NCBI GenBank assembly: GCA_910584235.1
Contig: CAJTZD010000029.1
Location: forward strand, 1-18,392
DNA length: 18,392 nt
Direction: 5' to 3'
DNA from: an uncultured Acetatifactor sp.
GTDB lineage: Bacteria > Bacillota > Clostridia > Lachnospirales > Lachnospiraceae
Position 1 is the first letter of the stretch, and each line of letters starts with the position of its first letter. This document shows positions 1 through 6,161 of this stretch, piece by piece. Under the pieces are notes generated by a model, which did no database searches, was not told the DNA's origin, and saw nothing but the letters and a program-made list of their open reading frames with translations. The position numbers were made by a program, and so were the translations under genes.

Positions 1-217
1 TTTTAATGGTTCAAAAAGCAATTTCTATAGTACAGCAGATTGGGAAAGTTTTAATGTATTACAAAGCGCAAAATTGGAAACATTATTGTAATGCCTATTT
101 TATCCACCTCTGCCCAATAATGACAATATCAATTATCAGGGCACAATCCCTCTGCCATAAGTATCGTACAGGACTTTCTGATGTATAATGAGTTTGCGAT
201 AACCATTACAAAGGAAA
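1..217. other. AT-rich flank without a supported gene
   Basis: The stretch is AT-rich and has no reading frame that looks like a protein. It lies directly upstream of a decayed transposase and probably contains its non-coding left end. I could not identify a terminal inverted repeat, because the partner end is missing. A short plus-strand frame near the left edge has no ribosome binding site and no recognisable motif. Confidence 0.4.
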
Positions 218-760
218 GTGACCCTGTACGGCAAACTTATCATACAACAAAACAGCCTCATTTGGTAGACTCCATCAATACTTTTTTACTTATTTTGAAA
301 CATTCCCTGCCCCTACTGCTGAGACGCTGTTCTTATTAATACTGTCCATATTGTCGATGGAATCGGCACGCTCCATCCGTTTCCTCTACAGGCATTTCCT
401 ATCCGGCATCACGGAGAAGTCGCTGAACGCCTTCTATTATGCCTGTTCCTATGCGAAAGTGACTATTCCAGGTTCATGGACATGACGGTATCCATAGCCC
501 TGGAGCTGCTCCCGGAACACCTGAAGCCGCAGCCTGTCTTCCTCTGCATCGATGACACGATGGCAGCCAAGTTGGGGAAACAGTTCGAGGACATGTCAAA
601 GCTCTTCGACCATGCCGCACATAACGGCTACAGCTACCTGAATGGGCACTGCTTCGTCAGCCTCATGCTCTACGTCCCGGTATGGCGGGGCGTCAGGTCT
701 CGTACCTGGCAGTCCCCCTTGGCTACCGCATGTGGAAGAATGAGGAGTCCAAACTGAATC
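218..760 (+). pseudogene. Decayed DDE-type IS transposase, 5' half only
   Basis: The reading frame is recoverable only by switching frame three times. A GTG at 218 follows AAAGGAA and begins TLYGKLIIQQNSLI. An extra T near 265 shifts the frame into a stretch with FETFPAP and MESARSIRFLYRHFLSG. One base is missing near 460, after which FMDMTVS and the catalytic-type CIDDT motif can be read, followed by KLFDHAAHNGYSYLNGHCF. Another shift lies near 690, after which VSYLAVPLGYRMWKNEESKLN can be read. Homology then ends abruptly around 757-760. The protein resembles IS4/IS701-like DDE transposases that I associate with Lachnospiraceae; the exact IS family is uncertain. The 3' half, with the remaining acidic residues, is absent. 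The copy is dead and joined head-to-head to an IS110 remnant. Confidence 0.8.
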
Positions 761-761
761 C

Positions 762-1409
762 TGGCGGAAGCGGATTTCCCAAATAAGTCAGAGAAGACGA
801 AATCCAGGCGTATATTAAAAACAACCATGAAATTATGGTAACGGTTCTTCTCGGAAATCCTCGTATAGGTAAGCTTAAGGCGGTAACGGCACAATTCCCT
901 GAGGTCACGGATGTCGGCGGGCGAGATAAAGGAAGGGACGGCTAGATCCATCCTGAACAGGTTAGCCATATGGATGGCATCCCGAAAGTCCGTTTTGTGC
1001 CCGTTTGCCTGCTTCACATATTTGGAGTGTGTCAGCACCGGCTTAAGCCCCTGGCGCTCCAGTATGTCATAAACAGGGATCCAGTATTTCCCGGTGGACT
1101 CCATACAGACATCTGGCACGTCTTAGCTTTTGAACCATTCGGACATCCGGCGGATGTCGCTGTTGGCGGAAGCGAACTGGTGGACATAAAAAACGAAGCC
1201 AAGAGTGTCCGAATCCGTCCGGCAGACCGCAGCCAGAAGAATCTCCTTATGGACATCAACGCCCGTGCAGACCGGGCGTCTGATATTTGTATCGGAAAGA
1301 GTAACGACGTGAGTTCCATCGTCAAGAGTAAGGGACCTGATATCTTCGGCTGTATAAGTCCGCCGGTGCGGATGTGTTTCCGCTGGGTTTTGTTTTTAGT
1401 AGCTGCCAT
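762..1409 (-). pseudogene. Degenerate IS110-family (DEDD) transposase, 3' truncated
   Basis: An ATG at 1409 follows a perfect AAAGGAGG and gives MAATKNKTQR. A one-base loss near 1380 moves the frame to one containing TGVDVHKEILLAAVCRTDSD, which carries the first catalytic Asp of IS110 enzymes. A TAA at 1123-1125 interrupts the frame after EWFKS. The same frame resumes with CMESTGKYW (catalytic Glu) and GHKTDFRDA (the final two Asp residues), so the DEDD set is recognisable. The protein then runs to FSDLFGKSASA and breaks at about 762, inside the region linking the catalytic domain to the C-terminal Tnp domain that holds the serine of this family. The C-terminal domain and right end are gone. 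The copy should be inactive. Confidence 0.85.
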
Positions 1410-1535
1410 ACAGAGCCTCCTTTCATAAATGGCCGAACTGAATGAATGAGAAAACAACCAGCATTGACTGCCGTCCCTGCGGGAGCCCTTGGAAAGAATG
1501 GGTATATTCATAAGTGTACGGGTTCTGTCCCTAGT
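1410..1535 (-). mobile_element. IS110 left end with possible relict bridge-RNA region
   Basis: This is the non-coding stretch upstream of the IS110 remnant. In the IS110 group the left end, upstream of the transposase, encodes the bridge RNA that guides target choice. The stretch has the right position and size, and local self-complementarity such as TCCC-TGC-GGGA around 1470-1490. No loop assignment was possible by eye, and the right end needed to define donor pairing is missing. The RNA call is therefore inference from family knowledge. Confidence 0.35.
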
Positions 1536-1581
1536 CATTTGTGCAAAAAAGACGGCTGCAACTTATAACCTTTCGGTCTCT

Positions 1582-1825
1582 GAATCTCCAGATGTCACAC
1601 ACTGTGCTCTGTAGTGTGGCGAACACATGCCTATGCAGAGTCCATAGCATCCAAAGAGCTCTTGCTCCAGTTACAGACACAAGATATGCTGGATAATTTG
1701 TATGGCGGAGAGTACTTAAATTTCATTGTTGCCCTCACAAAAAAAACGCCTGCATAGACAGCAACTCCAAAGCTATGCTCGACTGCCTCGTCCAGCGACT
1801 GAAAGCAAAATCCCAAGCACATTAA
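1582..1825 (+). pseudogene. Unrecognised coding remnant with one frameshift
   Basis: On the plus strand a frame reads HAYAESIASKELLLQLQTQ followed by DMLDNLYGGEYLNFIVALTKK and stops at TAG 1755-1757. A neighbouring frame carries on without a break as CIDSNSKAMLDCLVQRLKAKS and stops at TAA 1823-1825. Both halves have plausible amphipathic protein composition. Together they look like the C-terminal 80 or so residues of one protein with a single-base frameshift in the run of A at about 1739-1746. I do not recognise the family. It lies between the IS110 remnant and the conjugative-element debris. It could be a chance open frame. Confidence 0.35.
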
Positions 1826-1868
1826 TCCTTCTCCGTCCATTTTGTCCCATTCTCCTAACAACTAAGAA

Positions 1869-2007
1869 GTATCCCCTGAACTGTTAGGCCTATGAGGAAT
1901 CGACCCAAATAGGCCCTATTATCACCCTTTCAGCATTCCGCAACCTGTTTACAATACCTTTTTTACACTTTTCTAAAACCGTTAATCTGAGCAGTTCAAG
2001 GGGATGC
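1869..2007. repeat. Imperfect inverted repeats flanking about 100 bp
   Basis: Positions 1869-1885 (GTATCCCCTGAACTGTT) match, as reverse complement with one inserted base and a few substitutions, positions 1990-2007 (AGCAGTTCAAGGGGATGC). The enclosed DNA is AT-rich and contains the perfect palindrome AATAGG-C-CCTATT at 1908-1920. The layout suggests a small non-autonomous element or the two ends of a collapsed insertion. No target duplication was confirmed. Confidence 0.35.
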
Positions 2008-2245
2008 CAAACTGAACCCCTCCCCCGTCCGCAGATGCGTTCCTCTGCCGTACAACCATCCATATCCCCTTGCACTTCATCAACTCTTTCATCTCCCCTT
2101 TTTTCAACCATTAACGCATCAAAGCTAATATGCTTTATTTGTCCCTCAATCTGCTCTGCCTTATCCTCCTGCAGTGCTTCTGCTACTTCATCGCTCCCAA
2201 CATCCCTCCCTGTAGCAGCATCTCCATCCAAACTGCCATCCGCCC
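1890..2245 (-). pseudogene. Acidic open frame continuing past the broken ParA gene
   Basis: In a different frame from the ParA-like gene, the minus strand stays open from about 2245 to a stop at 1890-1892. The first 65 residues are strongly acidic and look protein-like, with segments such as DEVAEALQEDKAEQIEGQ and DALMVEKRGDERVDE. The later part, inside the inverted-repeat segment, does not look like protein. The simplest reading is that it is the tail of the ParA-like gene, or of a gene fused to it, displaced by a frameshift near 2240. No family was recognised. Confidence 0.3.
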
Positions 2246-2874
2246 GCTTCCACCTCCATCTCATATCCACGAGCCAGCGCCGCCAGATGGCCGCCTGCAT
2301 GATTCTCAACATAGCACACGGACGCACCTACACGAGCCAGCCATGTACTCAGCCCTATGGCTGCTGTGGTGGTTCCTATTCTGGACTGGGCACCGGCCAC
2401 TGCCACCACCACATTCTTGCAGTCAAAGCGGTAATGCTCCTGCCCTCCCGCTCTGGACAGCCTTTCCTTTGCCGCATACCGTGTCATGCCCTGGCCGCTC
2501 AGGCACTCCCTGATTTCCTGCTGAATCTCCCCAATCTCTGTATCGCACACGATATTCCCCACGCCGCTGTCAAGCAAGGACTGGAACAGTGGGTCGGCTC
2601 GTGTAAGCCCCTCGCAGATGACCGTCACCCTTGCGGAGTACATGGTGAGGAATTCCTCGATGGCCTGGGCAAATTCCTCATCTGTGTCCCCGAAAGCAGG
2701 ACGGTCAAGCACCACATCCGTAAAATGGGCAAAGCTGCGCATATCATAGACCACGAACTGTTTCAATACGAAATTCCCCACCATTTTCTTGATGGGCATC
2801 TCGCTGTCCGGCTCATAAAAGCCGGTAAAGTCCAGCAGATTGGTATGCTGGGTGGATGATAAATATAAAATCAT
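2238..2874 (-). pseudogene. CpaE/MinD-like ParA ATPase, 3' end broken
   Basis: The ATG at 2872-2874 follows AGGAGG at 2884-2889 and gives MILYLSSTQHTNLLD. Residues of about 35-130 have the alternating pattern of a receiver-like domain (VVYDMRSF, VTVICEGL, GVGNIVCD). Residues of about 153-205 form the start of a deviant Walker-A ATPase (VVVAVAGAQSRIGTTTAA) followed by VCYVENHAGGHLAALA. This order matches CpaE-type ParA ATPases often carried by conjugative elements. The protein-like frame fails at about residue 213; the rest of the ATPase domain, including Walker B, is missing or out of frame. The gene begins 16 bp after the stop of the upstream peptidase ORF, so the two were co-transcribed. 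Identity as a CpaE-like protein is from pattern only. Confidence 0.65.
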
Positions 2875-2890
2875 ATTCTGCTGCCTCCTG

Positions 2891-3784
2891 TCATCTGCCG
2901 ATTGCCCAGTAAGGGCCGCCGGAATCTGCCGCCTTGTTGGATTCGTCCATAATAATGGATAAGTCCCATTCCTGTTGGCTCCTGCCAAAGCTTGCCGGGT
3001 CTGCCACCAGAATTTTCCCCTCGCTGGTCACGCCCCGCAGGACAATGAAATGCCCACCTCTGGTGAAATGCCCCTTGCTCATGATTGCCACCACCAGCTT
3101 TCCGGAAGAGAGGGCATCCACAATCCCCTGGGCATCCAGGTTCTTCTCGCAGGACAGCCCATAGGCGGCTGCCGCTGCCGGAATCAGGCTGTGGTAGGAG
3201 CCGTTGCCCTCGCAGCGGTGTCCGTTTGCTACAGACCACTGAGCCAGTTCCACAGGGTCATGGGTCTCTCCTGTCAGGGTGGAGACCACAATCGCCATGG
3301 AAGTAGGCCCGCACCCGCCCTGGCCGATGGTGCTGGATGTACCGTACATCACGTCTGCCCACCGCTTGTCCATCTGGCTGTAGTACATGACTTCCATGCC
3401 GCCATCCGTGAATACTACGCCCTCATAGGACTGACCGCTCCCATTGATATAGTCTGTGTCATAAATGCCAATATTCTGGTTATAACCGTATTCCTGCTGG
3501 AAAGACTCAATGGCTTCAACCGCACCGTCTCCCAGCACCCACCCCACAAACATGGAGATAGGGCTGGACAACAGGTGGACGATGAATGGGAGGTCCACAA
3601 TGCTATGAGAAATGATAGCCAACGCGCCCTCATATTTCCTCGCCCGCTTCATCACGTTTCTGAGATATACAAGGGACTGGGGCACTTTCTGGTCAATCAT
3701 CAGATATGCCTCGTCACAGATTAAGAGCACCCGTTCCTCTCTGTGACACCAGACTGGAAATGCCTGTAGATATTGCCTCCACAT
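2891..3784 (-). CDS. Fusion ORF: VirB4 Walker-B segment joined to C39-like peptidase
   Basis: The ORF is intact over 297 codons but composite. Residues 1-65 are an internal VirB4/TraE piece: Walker B VLLICDEAYLMID, then VPQSLVYLRNVMKRARKYEG and IISHSIVDL. From about residue 66 the text changes to a probable membrane segment (PFIVHLLSSPISMFVGWV) and then a Peptidase_C39_2-like domain starting YYSQMDKRWADVMYG. Likely catalytic residues are Cys158 in QGGCGPTSM, His245 in GGHFIVLRG and Asp262 in VADPAS. In Tn916/Tn1549-like elements a cell-wall hydrolase gene follows virB4, so a deletion joining the two is the natural explanation; the join is near 3590. The N-terminal half of VirB4, including Walker A, is absent, and the start at 3784 has no good ribosome binding site. 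Expression is doubtful, though the peptidase domain itself looks complete. Confidence 0.7.
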   Translation of the reverse strand: MWRQYLQAFPVWCHREERVLLICDEAYLMIDQKVPQSLVYLRNVMKRARKYEGALAIISHSIVDLPFIVHLLSSPISMFVGWVLGDGAVEAIESFQQEYGYNQNIGIYDTDYINGSGQSYEGVVFTDGGMEVMYYSQMDKRWADVMYGTSSTIGQGGCGPTSMAIVVSTLTGETHDPVELAQWSVANGHRCEGNGSYHSLIPAAAAAYGLSCEKNLDAQGIVDALSSGKLVVAIMSKGHFTRGGHFIVLRGVTSEGKILVADPASFGRSQQEWDLSIIMDESNKAADSGGPYWAIGR

Positions 3785-3914
3785 CAGGTGCCAGGAATCC
3801 CCTCAGCGCTCCTGCCGGAAGGCTGCTTCCCGGCTCCGGCCACTCTTCCCAGTGAAACCCACAGTCAATCAGTTGGTCATAGCGGGCTGGTTTTGCAGTA
3901 TACCAAAGCTTTCT

Positions 3915-4121
3915 TTAAGAAAGTCGTAGCAAGATACGCAGAGCGGCATTGCGGTACATCTGTTGTTCCAAAGAGGGGACATGCTCTGCAGTTTCCAAGA
4001 GCCCACAGGCGATAATGACGCCGGCCCCGCTGTCGTACAGGACAGGCTCGTCTGGTGCGCGGAAATCCACCAGCGGAAGCCAATTGTTGTCAGCAAGCGC
4101 CGCCATGCAGTAGTGGGCTGT
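3915..4121 (-). pseudogene. Fragment of GH88-type unsaturated glycuronyl hydrolase
   Basis: The frame reads TAHYCMAALADNNWLPLVDF and RAPDEPVLYDSGAGVIIACG, then LLETAEHVPSLEQQMYRNAA, before a stop at 3915. This matches the conserved late region of GH88/GH105 (alpha/alpha)6-barrel enzymes, where a D-x-x-A/S-A-G segment precedes a helix ending NAAL-I-L. Those enzymes remove unsaturated uronic acids from pectin or glycosaminoglycan fragments. Only about 65 residues of a normal 350 or more remain, so it is non-functional. Homology ends about 98 bp from the sigK junction. The next 130 bp (3785-3914) contain another open frame (GFHWEEWPEPGSSLPAGALR) that I cannot place. The fragment is unrelated to conjugation and shows that the island is a patchwork. 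Confidence 0.6.
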
Positions 4122-4143
4122 TTGGGTAGTTTGGGGTGGATAA

Positions 4144-4207
4144 ATAGGGGATAAAAATAGGGATAAAGCCGTAGACCATTTAATGGTTTTCCTAACTTTA
4201 TCCCTAT
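4144..4207. repeat. Nested inverted repeat beside the sigK junction
   Basis: A perfect 12-bp inverted repeat (ATAGGGATAAAG at 4157-4168, CTTTATCCCTAT at 4196-4207) encloses a second palindrome, ACCATT-T-AATGGT at 4175-4187, with almost the same centre. A third, degenerate copy of the arm (ATAGGGGATAAAA) begins at 4144. The structure ends 12 bp from the last base of sigK homology. Size and symmetry fit a recombinase binding site or the subterminal hairpin of a transposon. It is AT-rich and not followed by a run of T, so a terminator is unlikely. Confidence 0.6.
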
Positions 4208-4219
4208 AATAACAGATGG

Positions 4220-4807
4220 GTAGCTCCGCGATATCCCCAGCCTCGCGCCGATCTCGCTCTGGGTTACTTCCCGATTCCCGTACAGGCCATAGCGCATGAT
4301 CAGGATCTGTCTCTCCCTCTGGGTCAGGCTGGCGTCCATCAGAATGAACAGCCGCCTGATATTTCCGGAAAGTTCCATGCTCTCCACAACATCCGGCTGG
4401 TTCTGTTCGATCACGTCCACCAGATGAATTTCGTTCCCCTCTTTGTCCTGTCCGATTGGTTCATAGAGAGATACCTCCCTGGAGGATTTCTTCTTCCCGC
4501 GCAGGAACATCAAAAGCTCGTTCTCTATGCATCTGCAGGCGTAGGTGGCAAGCCGTCCCTTTTTGTCGTCAAAGGTTTTGATGGCCTTGATTAGCCCGAT
4601 ACAGCCAATGGAAATGAAATCCTCTATATCCTCGTCCGTGTTCTGGTATTTTTTTGCAATATGAACCACCAGGCGCAGATTCCTCTCCACCAGAATCTTC
4701 TGCGCCTGCCCGGCCTCCTCAGGGGAACCATGCCGCAGCAGTCGGATATACTCGGCCTCCTCCTCCTGAGTCAATGGTTTCTGAAAAGTCTCCAAGCCAA
4801 CCCCCAT
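4220..4807 (-). pseudogene. sigK: sigK, RNA polymerase sigma-K, interrupted near the 3' end
   Basis: Sigma-K directs late mother-cell gene expression (coat and cortex maturation). Residues 1-196 look like a complete sigma-70 group-3 protein: region 2 with NLRLVVHIAKKYQNTDEDIE, DFISIGCIGLIKAI and ATYACRCIENELLM; the sigma-K-like EVSLYEPIGQDKEGNEI; and region 4 with LTQRERQILIMRYGLYG. The HTH TQSEIGARLGISRSY then breaks off at Tyr196, where family members continue VSRIEKRAL. The frame reads on into island DNA for over 100 unrelated codons. The recognition helix is cut, so the product should not bind -35 elements. A TAA at 4811-4813, two codons before the ATG, excludes a B. subtilis-type pro-sequence, as in C. 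difficile. The ATG has only a weak AAGAG upstream. Whether excision restores the gene cannot be judged here, because the 3' part is outside the window. Confidence 0.88.
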
Positions 4808-4826
4808 GGATTACTCTTACCATATT

Positions 4827-4877
4827 TTATGTGGCGGTTTCGTCCATGGTTCCTGTCAGAAAGAGGCGATTTTTCAC
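4827..4877 (-). CDS. Possible 16-residue leader peptide between hemW and sigK
   Basis: The hemW stop codon overlaps a perfect AGGAGG, which is followed six bases later by GTG and a 16-codon frame (KNRLFLTGTMDETAT after the start) ending at TAA 4827-4829. sigK begins 20 bases after that stop and has a poor ribosome binding site of its own. The spacing would suit translational coupling. With so few codons it may equally be a chance frame or the remains of an older sigK start. Confidence 0.3.
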   Translation of the reverse strand: MKNRLFLTGTMDETAT

Positions 4878-4887
4878 GACGGTCCTC

Positions 4888-6090
4888 CTACAGCAAAAAC
4901 TGCGCCATCACATAATTGCTCAGATCCAGTCCCCTCTCCGTCAGCGCCAGCCTTTTCCCGGGCCGGACCTGCTGCATCCATCGTTTCGCAGACAGGCCGT
5001 CCAAAATCTCCAGCAGGCCGTCCCTGATGTTTTTATTGACTATATCCCCGTAAACCTCCTCTATGCTCCGGCCGAACAGCCGCCTGAATTCTCCGCAATT
5101 GATTCCATCAGTCATGCGCAGCCCCAGGAACATGAACTCCTCCATCTGCTCCCCGGGGCTTAAAATCTGCTCCTCCTCCCGGCAGCCCAGAGGACTGGCC
5201 AGATAAGCCTGCAGGTCCACCCCGTTCCGGAAGCGGACATTGTCTACCAGAGAGGCTGCACCCAATCCCAGACCTACGTAGTTTCTCCTGCGCCAGTAAC
5301 CGCAATTGTGGCGGCATTCAAAGCCCTCCCTGGCATAATTGGATATCTCATAGCGCCTGTATCCTCTTTGTTCCAGGATTTTTTTCGTCATCTGATACAT
5401 CTCCCTGTCCGTGTCCTCATCGGGTATGTCCAGACTGCCCTTTTCGTATCTGGCAAAAAGCGGAGTTCCCTCCTCCAGTATCAGACTGTACGCGGAGATA
5501 TGCTCCGGCGGCGGCTCCAAAGAAAGAACCTGCTCCAGTGTCCGTCTGTATCCGGCAGGGGTCTGCCCCGGAAGCGCGCTCATGATGTCCACATTGATAT
5601 TCCGAAAGCCCGCTTCCCTGGCCTCCCTGTAAGTGTCCAGGAACTGCTGCCAAGTATGGATTCTTCCGATGGCGGCAAGTTCCCTGTCATCGGCGGACTG
5701 CAGACCGATGCTCAGACGATTAATCCCTGCTGTCAAAAAGCGGACCAGGGCTTCTCTGCAGACAGTGCCCGGATTGACCTCCATGGTAATCTCCGCGTCT
5801 CCGTCCAGCCGGTAGTGCCTTGCCGCGGACATTAACAGCCGCTCTATGTCCTGTGCCGCAGCCACAGAGGGCGTGCCGCCGCCGATGAACACGGTGGGAA
5901 CCCTGTAATCCGCATAGGAAAGAGCGCTTCCCTCCGTCTCGGCGAGAAGCGCTTCCATATACATTCCGATAGTCTCCCGGTCTGCCGGGGCAGAGAGGAA
6001 ATCACAGTAGAAACATTTTCTGATACAAAATGGAATGTGGAAATATAGTTCCAGTTCTTTTGGTTTTGTCTTTTTCCCCGTATCTTTCAT
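4888..6090 (-). CDS. hemW: HemW, radical-SAM heme chaperone-like protein
   Basis: HemW is a radical-SAM protein related to coproporphyrinogen III dehydrogenase HemN but acting as a heme-binding chaperone. The [4Fe-4S] ligands are Cys22, Cys26 and Cys29 in FCIRKCFYCDF. The residue two places after the last Cys is Phe, as in HemW, whereas HemN has an extra Cys there. The SAM-binding GGGTP motif is at about 69-73, followed by EVNPGT and NRLSIGLQS. The C-terminal HemN_C-type winged helix starts near EEQILSPGEQMEEFMFLGLR. At 400 residues the length is normal. It lies 71 bp after lepA, the usual firmicute order, and probably shares its transcript. In many Firmicutes hrcA follows hemW; here sigK does. 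Confidence 0.93.
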   Translation of the reverse strand: MKDTGKKTKPKELELYFHIPFCIRKCFYCDFLSAPADRETIGMYMEALLAETEGSALSYADYRVPTVFIGGGTPSVAAAQDIERLLMSAARHYRLDGDAEITMEVNPGTVCREALVRFLTAGINRLSIGLQSADDRELAAIGRIHTWQQFLDTYREAREAGFRNINVDIMSALPGQTPAGYRRTLEQVLSLEPPPEHISAYSLILEEGTPLFARYEKGSLDIPDEDTDREMYQMTKKILEQRGYRRYEISNYAREGFECRHNCGYWRRRNYVGLGLGAASLVDNVRFRNGVDLQAYLASPLGCREEEQILSPGEQMEEFMFLGLRMTDGINCGEFRRLFGRSIEEVYGDIVNKNIRDGLLEILDGLSAKRWMQQVRPGKRLALTERGLDLSNYVMAQFLL

Positions 6091-6161
6091 ATCGTTATCC
6101 CATTACTATCCCGCATGGCCGTTTTCATGCATCAGTCTCCCACAGCATTTTGCGTCCGCAC

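Noticed and set aside
6..188. 60-codon frame at the left edge
   Set aside because: No ribosome binding site, no family resemblance, and it lies in AT-rich IS flank.
1631..1861. 76-codon minus-strand frame
   Set aside because: Cys/Phe-rich with no motif; the opposite strand gives a more protein-like, though frameshifted, reading.
2035..2859. Long plus-strand frame of 274 codons opposite the ParA-like gene
   Set aside because: The Ser/Pro/Cys-rich composition and lack of a ribosome binding site mark it as the antisense shadow of the ParA and acidic frames.
4144..4219. Group II intron or intein end at the sigK break
   Set aside because: The sequence after Tyr196 does not begin with the GTGYG of group II introns, and there are no intein motifs in frame.
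3869..4807. A continuous 312-codon frame that could be taken as one long sigma factor
   Set aside because: Sigma-K homology stops at residue 196; the remaining codons run through the dyad repeat and the antiparallel reading of GH88 debris in the wrong frame and resemble no protein.
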